Positions 26,901 to 35,032 of a DNA stretch of 64,000 nt are shown one piece after another. Origin of the DNA: Pipra filicauda (taxonomy: Eukaryota; Chordata; Aves; Passeriformes; Pipridae); contig NW_024104998.1 of assembly GCF_003945595.2 (NCBI RefSeq), forward strand, positions 6,384,020 to 6,448,019, in the 5' to 3' direction. The notes below the pieces were generated by a model, which saw nothing but the letters and a program-made list of their open reading frames with translations, did no database searches and was not told the DNA's origin. Each line of letters opens with the position of its first letter. The first letter of the stretch is position 1. The translations under genes and the position numbers were made by a program.

Positions 26901-27532
26901 TCCCGGCCGATCCGGACGTCCCGGCAGCTGTACTTGATGTGGATCCGGCCGTCCATGTCCCGCTGTGTCTCATCGTGGTAGTAAACCAGGCTGCCGTCCA
27001 GGTACAGCACAAACCAGTTCCTCTTCCAGCGGCGCAGGATGGAGCCTGGTGGCACGGGGAGGAGGTGAAGGACCCCGGCGATCCCGCTGGGACACAACCA
27101 ACTCGCTCACAAGACCCCCGTGCCATCCCCCGGACTCGCAGCCGGATCCCTCCAGCTCCCGCGAGCCGCTGGACACCTGTGCCTGGCACGGGCGTCCAGG
27201 GCACCGTGACCAGGTGGCTTTGAATTTCAAGGGGCTGCCAAAAAAGCCATCAGGGTGTCTTGGAGCTGCCCGGGAAGGGCTCCAGCCCCGGACACGGAGC
27301 CGTGTGTCTGTTCCCGTGGCAGCGGCCCCTCTCCCCGCTTACGTAAATCCCACAATCTCCCTGCCGTGGATTAACCGCCCAGGTCGGGGCTCCTCGTGTC
27401 CCCCCACTCCCTGCCTCTTCCCAGCATCTCAGAACCTCTCCTGGTTCTTTTTCAGGGAGGGCTCCCAGCCTGGAAAGCAGAAGGGTCGCACTTACTCTGC
27501 CGCCAAAGCCAACCGCTCTTCACCAGCGCCAT
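23813..27532 (-). CDS. PLEKHB1: PLEKHB1 (evectin-1/PHR1), PH-domain membrane protein, complete CDS
   Basis: Coding exons on the - strand, in order: 27532-27496, 27045-26893, 26080-25978, 25156-25117, 24144-24039 and 23949-23813. They total 576 nt, in frame, 191 residues plus TAG, and every junction is AG/GT. The PH domain (about residues 3-111) starts GWLWRQSSILRRWKRNWF; its basic residues lie where PH domains bind phosphoinositides. It ends in the helix DDAVAWKMAVLEA with the invariant Trp. After an acidic, Tyr-rich linker (VYDPYDDDYYQTVP) comes a small-residue-rich hydrophobic tail ending MWMPCWF, the known C-terminal membrane anchor. Evectin-1 works on post-Golgi membranes, notably in photoreceptors and neurons (family knowledge). 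The length fits the short human isoform that starts at MALV and lacks the Arg/Ser-rich linker exon. Confidence 0.97.
23950..24038 (-). other. PLEKHB1: PLEKHB1 short intron (89 nt)
   Basis: Donor G|GTGGGT and acceptor TTTTCCCTGGCAG. It is GC-rich and close to the minimal intron size, typical of compact avian genes. Confidence 0.93.
24039..24144 (-). CDS. PLEKHB1: PLEKHB1 exon with acidic Tyr linker (residues 112-146)
   Basis: 106 nt from acceptor TGCCCCAG. It encodes VHVYDPYDDDYYQTVPLDSH and then AAYISSGHYGHQYG. It matches the human VYSPYQDYYEVVP block and is more acidic here (DDD). Confidence 0.95.
24145..25116 (-). other. PLEKHB1: PLEKHB1 intron with degenerate tandem repeat
   Basis: 972 nt. 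This is where the Arg/Ser-rich alternative exon lies in mammals; I could not find a counterpart. Roughly 24350-24860 is a degenerate array, described separately. Confidence 0.85.
24350..24860. repeat. Degenerate minisatellite of about 20 bp
   Basis: On the + strand, many variants of 'gtgtccctgtcaccttaact' and 'ctctgcccccattcccctta' alternate irregularly. Unit length varies from about 18 to 22 bp. Confidence 0.85.
25117..25156 (-). CDS. PLEKHB1: PLEKHB1 40-nt microexon-like exon (residues 98-111)
   Basis: Acceptor TTTTGTTGCAG, donor CCG|GTGAGG. It encodes AWKMAVLEAKSTP, the end of the PH-domain C-terminal helix including its conserved Trp. It leaves phase 0, joining STP directly to VHVYDP. 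Confidence 0.95.
25157..25977 (-). other. PLEKHB1: PLEKHB1 intron
   Basis: 821 nt; an AT-rich stretch (25500-25600) contrasts with its GC-rich flanks. No transposon or exon is recognised. Confidence 0.88.
25978..26080 (-). CDS. PLEKHB1: PLEKHB1 exon, PH-domain middle strands (residues 64-97)
   Basis: 103 nt, acceptor CATTCCCAG, donor GT|GTAAGC. It encodes VQPPEGRSRECLLTVVLRDG, then SKTTLCAESQDDA. It fits human exactly in phase and length. Confidence 0.96.
26081..26892 (-). other. PLEKHB1: PLEKHB1 intron
   Basis: 812 nt with no repeat family recognised. Only a short CCTT-type tract is seen near 26683-26703. Confidence 0.88.
26893..27045 (-). CDS. PLEKHB1: PLEKHB1 exon, PH-domain first strands (residues 13-63)
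   Basis: 153 nt, acceptor GTGGCACCAG, donor G|GTGAGC. It encodes SILRRWKRNWFVLYLDGSLV, then YYHDETQRDMDGRIHIKY and SCRDVRIGRECK. The RRWKRNWF and DGSLVYYHDE blocks are the phosphoinositide-binding beta strands of a PH domain. Confidence 0.97.
27046..27495 (-). other. PLEKHB1: PLEKHB1 intron
   Basis: 450 nt, GC-rich, with no recognised element. Confidence 0.88.
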
Positions 27533-27558
27533 GGCTGCCCGAGGGTGTCCCGGATCCG
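27496..27558 (-). CDS. PLEKHB1: PLEKHB1 exon 2: 5' UTR end and start codon (residues 1-12)
   Basis: Acceptor CCCGTGCCAG, 26 nt of leader, then ATG at 27532-27530 in an optimal context (CAGCCATGG). It encodes MALVKSGWLWRQ, donor A|GTAAGT. This ATG matches the internal human start MALVRGGWLWRQ. The 26-nt leader is open in the same frame, so a longer N-terminal form starting in exon 1 cannot be excluded. Confidence 0.92.
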
Positions 27559-28671
27559 CTGGCACGGGAAAAATAACGGGGTTAAAACAGCAGCTCCTGC
27601 CTCTCCCCCCGGCTCTCACCTCCCTCCAGCCTCCGGGAGGGAAGTGGGGTGGGGATTCACTCTTGTTGCTCCTGGTTTTTTTTGGGGATGAGCTCAGCGC
27701 GCGGGTTAATCGGGGTTAGACAGACGCGGGATTTCGTCATGTGGGAAACGTCGCGAAGGCAGGAGGAGGAACTCCAGCCACCTTGCTCTCTGCCACTAAT
27801 CCCATTGGGATTTAGGGATTATCAGCCCGTGGAGGTAAGTGGAGAAATCCGGGCCGTGGATGCAAACAGGCAGTGGCTCCCCACGGCCCCAGTAACTTTC
27901 CACGGGCAACGACACCTGCACTTGTTTGTTTTCCCTGCCTGGGTGGAAATTAGTCCATAATAAGGCCATGAAGTCATCGCTCCCCAGGTCCCCGAGCAGA
28001 GCCAGCACCCCAGGGACAGGCAAGAGCTGTTCCCTGGCCATGCCTTCCCCTCCCATCCACCACTTAGCTGGGAATCCCAGTGCTTGAGCTCAGTGCTCCG
28101 GGATGGCCTCCAGGACCGCCTGGCTGGATCCCCACCGGGTCTGGGGGCACAGGAAGGCACAGCCTCCCTTTCCCACTCCCCCCCTGTAACTCTGGGTTAC
28201 CCAACACCTGAATCTCTGAGTATCCACATCCCCAGGAAGTTTGCAGCCTGGCACCATCACCCCTCCCTGCCCACATTCCTGGGAGCTCACAGCCCATGGA
28301 TACACCTCCATCCCCTGGCACCCTCCCCCAGGTCTCCCCATCCCTCTCATCCCTATCCCACCCTCATCCTGCTCTACTTGCAGCCCCTTGGAGCCCACAT
28401 CCCACCTCCCCTGGCACCTTTTCCCCCTGTACCCCCACCCCGCAGTACTGGCACCCCCTGGCACTCCCACCGCCCCGGTAATTCCCATCCCGGTACTTCC
28501 CATCTCTGGTACCCCCCATCCCCAGTATCCCCATCCGTCCGCGGTACCTCCACCCCTATATCCCCATCCCTGGTATCCCCATCCCGGGTATCCCCATCCC
28601 GGGTATCCCCATCCCAAGTATCCCCATCCCCGGTCCCCCCGCGCCCGCGGAGCTCCCCGCGCATCCCTCAC
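27559..28671 (-). other. PLEKHB1: PLEKHB1 intron 1
   Basis: 1.1 kb between the untranslated first exon and exon 2. Its promoter-proximal part carries a 15-bp repeat array (28490-28645). Long open frames here on both strands come from GC-rich and repetitive sequence and show no family features. Confidence 0.75.
28490..28645. repeat. 15-bp minisatellite next to PLEKHB1 promoter
   Basis: Units of 'gggtatccccatccc' are best preserved at 28560-28640 and degrade to the left. Confidence 0.88.
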
Positions 28672-28770
28672 CGGGCGGAGGCGTTGGATCTCCGCTGCGG
28701 GATGCGCTGCGCTCCGCTCCCGCCGCCCGGCCCTTCCCGCCCGCGCGGATCGCCGGGAGCTGTAGTCCAG
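28672..28770 (-). other. PLEKHB1: PLEKHB1 untranslated exon 1 (approximate 5' end)
   Basis: The 3' edge is a strong donor CCCG|GTGAGGG read on the - strand. The 5' edge is not visible; I place it near the ZNF143-like site at 28747-28766. No in-frame ATG is needed, because exon 2 carries the start. Confidence 0.6.
28747..28766 (-). promoter_or_regulatory. ZNF143-like site (ACTACAGCTCCCGGCG)
   Basis: The - strand reads ACTACAGCTCCCGGCGATCC, matching the ACTACAnnTCCC(A/G)n(A/C) promoter motif bound by ZNF143 (STAF) with THAP11/HCFC1. It lies at the likely PLEKHB1 start region. Confidence 0.75.
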
Positions 28771-28880
28771 GACCAGCATCCCAAAGCGCCGGCCAAGCGG
28801 GAAAAGTGCCGCTTCCCCGCGGTTTATCCCGGAAAAGCCGGCGCGCGCTGCCCTGCGCGGCGGGTTCGGTGCCACCGGGG

Positions 28881-31050
28881 ATGCGCGTGGTGGATCCAGC
28901 ACCTCCCATCCCCTCAAATCCCGTCTTTTCCTCGGGAGCCGGAGCACATCCAGGGATGTGGGTGCCCTCAGGAGGGGGATCAGCCCAAACGGGAGCCCCA
29001 AAGCCATGGACGGGGTGCCCGGGGGGAGGGCTCCTACCCCACACAGAATGGGAATGGGGAGAGGAGATGCTCGGGGGATGCAGGATTTCCCTCCGGAGCT
29101 GGGAATGGCTCTGAGGAGGCGTCTCCTGCCGTGAAGCACAAGTTGGGAACAACCCAACATTTTAAGCACCAGAGTGCTCGTCTGAGTTAAATTCCCAAGT
29201 GGAGGGAACAATCCTCAGGGCCAAAATCAAGGCCTTCTGCTGGAATTAAAACCATCCCGAGCTCTGGAGACGAGTGGGGTCAAGTCACACCTGCCCAAAG
29301 GGCTGGAAAAGCTCCTGGAATTACACGTTGTTGGAACCCTCCACCCTGCTCCGGACAGCAGAGGCATTCCCAGGGAAACACACGGGCATTTCTGGGAGCA
29401 GGCAGGATCTCTGTGGGGACAGGGATGTGCTTCTGTCGGGAAAGGCCTGTGGTGGAAGTCCAGAGTCTCCCCCAAAAGCTGCCCAGGGAAGGAAACAGCA
29501 CATTTCCTACAGCTCCACTCACGTGCTGGGAACAGGCCTGGGATACCTCATGGAGCAGAATTCCCAGTGTCCAGCTGCTGTTCTTTGCCTTCAAACACAA
29601 GTCAGGTGCAGTCAAGGCTGGGCTTTATAAAGGTGTTTATTAAGTACATGGCAGCCCTTAATATATATGAACCCCCCCAATAATATGAAACAATACATAA
29701 AAAATTCTATTCCAGCAGTTTTTTCCACGGAAAGCCCTTTCCTCTCCTCTCCCTCCAGCACCAGCTTTGCAGAAGGAATTAAATTAATCCAGCAGGGCTG
29801 GATGATCCCAAAGGAGTTACATTGGGATCCCCCCCATCAGCCAGGGCACACCCACAGCCTGGTGTGTCCCTCCACACCTGGTTATCCAGCTGCAAAACAT
29901 CCTGGGGGTGCTGAATATTCCCAAAATCAGGGACATTATTTGGAAATCAGGTGCTGAATGTTTTGTCCTGCAACGAATCTGTAAAAAAAGTTCCCTTAGA
30001 AAGGGATGGGGACTGATATTTGGATTTACCCCGGGTTATTCACAGGGATTGGGCTGCCCAGTTTGGCATAAATTTATCTCCAAGCTTTTCCATCGGTTTT
30101 CCTCTTGGTGTGGGATTTGGGGGGCCTGGCTTATTAATTTTTTTTGTAAACTGTGGTGTTTTTTTTTTTCATTAAATAGGATAAATTTGTGGTCCTCAGG
30201 GTGGAAAAGGCGATCCAAGGAACCAGGAGGTTCTTTCCAGCCAGTGGTGGAAGAAAGGAGAGGATTCCATGGGGGAACACACTCGGCCCCTCGCTCAGGA
30301 GAGCCAAATCTGGGATTCTCCCCCATTTTCCAAAGCAATTGGGTGCTGTTTAATAAAAAAGGCTGACTTTGGCACCTCCAGTTTGTCTTTCCTCCAGCTG
30401 GGCTCGTGCCTGGTTGGGTTCTCCAGGATTTTGGGCAGGAAACAAAGGAATTTTGAAACTCTTCCCACATCCCAGGGAAACAGGGTCTCCCTGTGGATTC
30501 TCCCTGACTCCTGGGGACAGAAGTTCTGGGAGTTCAGAGCCAAACCTGGGGAGCGACATCCAACACTTGCTCAGTCCCACATTCCTGCCGAGGGACCTTG
30601 TCACCCCTGCCCAATTCCCTGACTCTCCAGGGAGCTGTTCCACGTCCATTGCTGGGGAAACAACGTTTCCAGTGGGAATCTGCACAAAAAAAAAAGGCCA
30701 AATACTTCAGACAGCAGCAAGTTTTGAGGGGTTAAGAGGAGATAAGCAGGGACAGAGTCTTGTTCGTGTCAGTCCTGGGTGGAGACCCGTGGGAATTCTT
30801 CACCTCTTTCCCAAAATACTCCTTTTCCCTGCTCTAAACAGGGGCAGGGGCTGGTTTTGGGGTGAGGGGCTGCTTTGGGATGAGAAGATGGTTTGGGATG
30901 AGGGGCTGGGTTTGGGGTGTGAGGGACTGGTTTGGAGGATGAGGGGCTGTCTTGAGGAGCTAGTTGTGGGGTGAAGGGCTGGTTTGGGATTTGAGGGGCT
31001 GTTTTGAGGAGCTGTTTTGGGGTCAGAAGGCGGGGACAGACCCCCACGAC
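28881..31050. other. Head-to-head intergenic region, PLEKHB1 to presumed FAM168A
   Basis: About 2.2 kb. No exon or CR1 is recognised. Features seen are an AATAAA on the - strand near 29636-29642, a repetitive 'ggggctggtttggggtgag' stretch (30840-31022) and an A-run at 30687-30697. Confidence 0.7.
30840..31022. repeat. Degenerate G/T-rich tandem repeat
   Basis: Variants of 'ggggctggtttggggtgag' and 'ctgttttgaggagct' repeat about eight times with 18-22 bp spacing, just upstream of the CpG island. Confidence 0.8.
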
Positions 31051-31055
31051 GGCGC

Positions 31056-31075
31056 GGGGGGGGGGGGGGGGGGGG
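31056..31075. repeat. Uninterrupted G20 tract
   Basis: Twenty consecutive G on the + strand, at the 5' edge of the CpG island. It is a potential quadruplex, and also a place where read errors or an assembly length error are likely. Confidence 0.95.
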
Positions 31076-31260
31076 TCGATGTGCGGGTAAGGCCGGGCCC
31101 CGCCGCTCCCCACTCCCCTCCGGCTGCCGTCCCGCAGCCCTGCCTGGCCCGGAGACCCGTGGAGAGTCTCCCGGAGCCGTGTCCCGAACCCAGATCCCCG
31201 TGGAATCCCCCTTTGGCACCGCCCGACCCGCGGCCTTCTCGCTCCGCGCAGCCGCCGCGG

Positions 31261-31280
31261 ACTACAACTCCCGCCATGCC
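31261..31280 (+). promoter_or_regulatory. ZNF143-like site 1
   Basis: Reads ACTACAACTCCCGCCATGCC, fitting ACTACAnnTCCC plus the CATGC half of the extended motif. Confidence 0.8.
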
Positions 31281-31287
31281 TCACCGA

Positions 31288-31307
31288 ACTACAGCTCCCA
31301 CCGTGCC
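31288..31307 (+). promoter_or_regulatory. ZNF143-like site 2
   Basis: Reads ACTACAGCTCCCACCGTGCC, starting 27 bp after site 1. Confidence 0.8.
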
Positions 31308-31325
31308 TTGCGGCGCGCCCTCCGC

Positions 31326-31345
31326 ACTACAGTTCCCGGCACGCC
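31326..31345 (+). promoter_or_regulatory. ZNF143-like site 3
   Basis: Reads ACTACAGTTCCCGGCACGCC, starting 38 bp after site 2. Confidence 0.8.
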
Positions 31346-31399
31346 CCGCGCCCGCCCGGGCCCTGCCGCCGTGTCTCTTTCCCTCCGCCCGCCGCGGGG

Positions 31400-31419
31400 A
31401 CTACGCTACCCGTCATGCT
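31400..31419 (+). promoter_or_regulatory. ZNF143-like site 4 (degenerate)
   Basis: Reads ACTACGCTACCCGTCATGCT. The A of ACTACA and one T of TCCC are replaced, so binding is less certain. Confidence 0.6.
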
Positions 31420-31461
31420 TCGCGCGGGGCGGCCGCCGGCGGTCGTAGCGGCGGCGCGTGG

Positions 31462-31481
31462 GGCATGCCGGGAGCTGTAGT
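31462..31481 (-). promoter_or_regulatory. ZNF143-like site 5 (reverse)
   Basis: The - strand reads ACTACAGCTCCCGGCATGCC, the closest full match of the set, facing the other four. Confidence 0.82.
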
Positions 31482-31499
31482 CCTCGCGGGGCAAAGGCT

Positions 31500-31652
31500 G
31501 TAACGGTCCCGCTGGTGGTACTGCCCCCCCACTCCCTCCCCCCTTTCCCATTCCCGGCTGGCGGCTGCGGGAGCAGCGGGAAGAGGAGGAGGAGGAGGAA
31601 AGGGAGAGGTGCTGTACCGGCACAGGGGCCGCCGCCGCCCGAGCAGCCGCAG
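31500..31652 (+). other. FAM168A: Presumed untranslated first exon of FAM168A
   Basis: Purine-rich leader (gaagaggaggaggaggagga), then gccgccgccgcccgagcagc and a near-perfect donor CGCAG|GTGAGA at 31652/31653. The 5' end is a guess from the motif cluster. No initiating ATG with a conserved frame is seen, in line with an untranslated first exon. Confidence 0.55.
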
Positions 31653-31869
31653 GTGAGACGAGGGGAAGCGGCGGGGGGACACCCCCGGGTGACAGAGGCG
31701 GGGTCGGGGAAGGGTGTTGAGTGCGGGGTCCCCCCGACCTCCGTCGGGGATGGGGAGGAGGATGGGGAGCATCCCCCCCTCCCGCGGGGTGCGGGGGAAG
31801 GGGGAGCGGAGCCCTGGGGGGGGGCGAGACACGGCGCCGGGATTGTCGCTCCCCCCGCAGAGCCCGTGT

Positions 31870-32215
31870 CCCCCGCGGGGCTGTGTGTGTGTCCCCCCCG
31901 GGGCTGTGTGTGTGTCCCCCCCGGGGCTGTGTGTGTGTGTGTCCCCCCCGGGGCTGTGTGTGTGTGTCCCCCCCGGGGCTGTGTGTGTGTGTCCCCCCCG
32001 GGGCTGTGTGTGTGTGTCCCCCCCGGGGCTGTGTGTGTGTCCCCCCCGGGGCTGTGTGTGTGTGTGTCCCCCGGGGCTGTGTGTGTGTCCCCCGCGGGGC
32101 TGTGTGTCCCCCAGATCTGTGTGTGTGTCCCTCCCGGGGCTGTGTGTCCCCCAGATCTGTGTGTGTGTCCCTCGGGGCTGTGCGTCCCCCAGATCTGTGT
32201 GTCCCCAGCGGGGTT
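31870..32215. repeat. C/G/GT minisatellite, about 25 bp, in the first intron
   Basis: About twelve units of 'cccccccggggctgtgtgtg' plus variable GT repeats. Each unit joins a self-complementary CCCCGGGG core to a (GT)n run. Later units degrade to 'cccccagatctgtgtgtgtg'. Long open frames on both strands here come from the repeat alone. Confidence 0.93.
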
Positions 32216-32640
32216 ACTGCCCCCAGCGCGGAGCCTGTTGCCCCCCCGCCCCGCAGGGGCTGTTGTGTGTCCCTCCCCCGAGCCTGTTCTGCCTCCCCCC
32301 GAACCTGTTGCCCCCCCCAAAGCTGTTGCCCCCCTTGCCTCCCAGGGGCTGTTGTGTGTGTCCCCCTTCCCAGAGCTGTTGCCCCCCTCCCAGACCCCCT
32401 TTCCCCCCCTCCAGCCTGTTGTCCCTTCCAGAGCCTGTTGTGTGTCCCCCCCCGCCCATAAAACCCGTACCCTCCCCCAAACCCTGTTGCGCCCCATAAA
32501 CCCTGTTGCCCCCCAAATCTTATTGCCCCCATAAACCCTGTTGCCCCCCTAAATCCTATTGCCCCCCCATAAACCCTGTTGCCCCCCCCAAATCCTGTTG
32601 CCCCCTCCAACCCCGTTGCCCCCCTTGGGCTGTTCCCCCC
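32215..32640. repeat. C-rich degenerate repeat continuing the array
   Basis: Units such as 'gagcctgttgccccccc' and 'ccataaaccctgttgccccc' alternate with 'aaatcctattgccccc'. The region is almost devoid of G outside TGTTG; the opposite strand is strongly G-rich. Confidence 0.88.
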
Positions 32641-34940
32641 TCCTTGGTGTCAGGATTTGCCCCAAGGGGGGCTCAGTGGGCTGCACCCCCCCCCAGTTTT
32701 GAGCCCCCCTCCCGTGTCAGGGGTGGGATGCCCGGGCTGTGGGTGTTCCCCCCCTCCCCCAAAAAAAATATCCCGAGGGGCACGTGGGGACGGCGGGAGG
32801 GATATCAGGGAATATCCAGGAATACCGGCGAGCCCGCCTGCAACTCGGCGGGATGGGAGTTGTGGTGCCACCCCTCCCCTACCCCATCCCCAAAACCGCT
32901 GCCCTTCGGGGGATGGGGGGGGGTGGGGGGGTGTCACGGTGGGTTTTAAGCGCTCGAAATGGGTTTTTTGAAATGGTCGAAATGGGGTTTTAAAATGGTC
33001 GGGCTGGTTTGAAAACGGTTAAAAGGTTCGGTGAGAGGGAGCGGGGGGGGGGGGGGATGTCGGCGCAGCATCCGTAGGAATGAGAGCGGGGAGAACCAGG
33101 TCGGGCGATGTAAGGCGGCGTTATTTCTCCTATCCGTATAAAATACCTCTTGTCTTTAGGGAAATGGGGGCTATTTCCCTTATTTTTTTGTAGGTGGTGG
33201 TTGGGGGGGGGGGTTGGGTATTTGTGGCTCGAATCCTCTGTTTGTTGGCGTCGTGGCTTTTCCAGGGCAGCGAAGTCCATCGATGTCGGGGGGAGGGTGG
33301 GGGTGGAAATAATGCCAAAAAGGTGCTTGGTTTCAGGGCTTTATGGAGAGCAGAGGAGCCTGGAAGTATGGAAGTAGAATAAATATTCATTAGGAAAAAG
33401 AGGTTTGGGGCCAGTTGGGGTTTTGGGGGCAATTTTTCCCCCCTCCCCTGCCCATGCTGATGAGCTTTCAGGTTATGGTTTGTGTTTCCATAGGCTGAAT
33501 TTCATTTATTTAGTGCTGAATGTTGGCAATTGTGGAAAAATGAGCAGGTTGAGGGTTTTTCTTCCCCCCCCCCTCTCCTGGACAAAGACATGTTGTACCA
33601 ACCAGAAAGAAACCCCAAGTGATTCTATTTATGTTTTAATCCAAATATGATTTAAGATGCGGTGGTGTGTTTATTCTTGCTGTAAAATAGTGATGGAGGA
33701 AGAGCTTTTTTTATTTTATTGTGTGTATGTGTGTGTTTTGTTTTTTTAAGGAATGGGAATGATGGAAACATCTTTAGGGAAACATTTTGCTGGACTTGAT
33801 TGCATCAACTGCATTATTTCATAAAATGTGAGCTGTGAAGTGGTTGTTGATTAGGGCTCAAATTGAGGAGGGATGTTGAGCAATGTAAAGAAAAAGGAAA
33901 TTAGTACTAAGAGGCCAAATGCTTATTTTCTTTTTTTTTTTCTTTTTTTCAGTTCTTTCTGCTTTTAAATTTTAACTGTTTCCTGGATTTTCTTGACCTT
34001 TATGGAGCATATAAAAAAAAAAAAACCCAACCTACAAATGCTTTGCAGATTTATCTTTGTAAGATGTGTGTAGTTATCAAAGGACTTATATCACTCAGCA
34101 ATGTGCATTTTGCATGAAATATCTATTAAATCTGATTAACTTTTGTTCTGGAAGTTGAAAATATCAACTTACCTGGTTCTGCATCCCAACTTTTTATTTA
34201 CCCGAGGAAATGGTGATGATTTTCAGAAGGAATCTTTCCCAAATCATGTGGCCTTTATTTTAGGGAATGTGGGGCAAGGGTTACAGATATTATTGCTCAG
34301 ATCTGGGGGGTTTTTGGTGTATCCTTCAGCTGATTGAAATTCCTGGTTGGTAGCAAAGACACACTTTTTTTGGAGAGGTGGAATCGCATCCATTCTCCTC
34401 TGGAACAAAGGGATTGGAAGCAGAATGACTGTGTGCCACGAAGGTGTTTGGGATTAGTTCAGTAGTGGGAAATATTCCTTGGAATGAGAAACTGAAATCA
34501 TACTTATTGTATCAAAACTAATGTGGAATAACTCTGGGATATGGACTTTTAGGGGGAACATGTGGAGATCCTTCCTGATCATCTGTCAGATTCCACGTGA
34601 AGTCTGCATTGCAGCAGGTGAACTATCCAGGGATTTTTAAAACCCCACTGTGCAGTTGAGTTTTCCTGGTCCCTTAGATCCATAAGTCATGACAGGGATA
34701 ACAGGGAAAACCAGGGAAAACAGGTGATGCTGCTCTTGGTGCTCCTGCAAACATTCCTCAGGCAAATAAAACCACTTTGGAGCAGCAGCTCTGGGAAAGG
34801 CCTTCAGTACCTCCACTGAAAGCATAATTAAAACCATAATTAAATTGAGCCTAAATTGAATTATCCAATCTGCTGGAAGAGCTCGGGAACCTCGGTTTGG
34901 ACACGGAGGTGCAAATGCAGCCACTGCAGGCACGGGAAGG
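32641..34940. other. Intronic stretch with no recognised gene
   Basis: GC-rich until about 33100, including a G14 run at 33043-33056, then rapidly AT-rich. T- and A-runs lie at 33931-33950 and 34013-34024. I see no exon, CR1 or RNA gene. Confidence 0.7.
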
Positions 34941-34946
34941 GGGTGT

Positions 34947-35032
34947 TTGATCCAGGTTTTGGGAAGGTTTAATCCAGGTTTGGGGAAGCTTTAATCCAGG
35001 TTTGGGAAAGGTTTAATCCAGGTTTCGGGACG
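34947..35032. repeat. 22-bp tandem repeat, four copies
   Basis: 'tccaggtttgggaaggttta' plus 'at'. Unit starts fall at 34951, 34973, 34995 and 35017, an exact 22-bp period. Confidence 0.92.

Larger units (their letters stand above)
28640..28880 (-). promoter_or_regulatory. PLEKHB1: PLEKHB1 CpG-rich promoter
   Basis: Dense CpG (for example gcgcccgcgg, ccgcccgcgcggatcgccg, ccggcgcgcgctg) around the presumed first exon. No TATA box is evident. One ZNF143-like site is listed separately. Confidence 0.7.
31080..31860 (+). promoter_or_regulatory. FAM168A: CpG-island promoter of the + strand gene (presumed FAM168A)
   Basis: Very CpG-dense, with GC boxes and five ZNF143-like sites between 31261 and 31481, then a purine-rich leader and a splice donor. 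No coding exon follows within view. The gene name rests on the conserved vertebrate order RAB6A - PLEKHB1 - FAM168A with matching orientations, and not on protein sequence. Confidence 0.7.

Noticed and set aside
28084..29211. Long open frames of 368 (+) and 373 (-) codons
   Set aside because: They lie in GC-rich promoter and 15-bp repeat sequence, overlap antiparallel, have proteins of repeated Gly/Trp or Pro/His runs and show no domain.
31327..32610. Open frames of 427 (-) and 358 (+) codons
   Set aside because: Most of their length is the GT/C repeat (GGTHTHTAP or CVCVPPGA repeats). There is no start, splice or family support.
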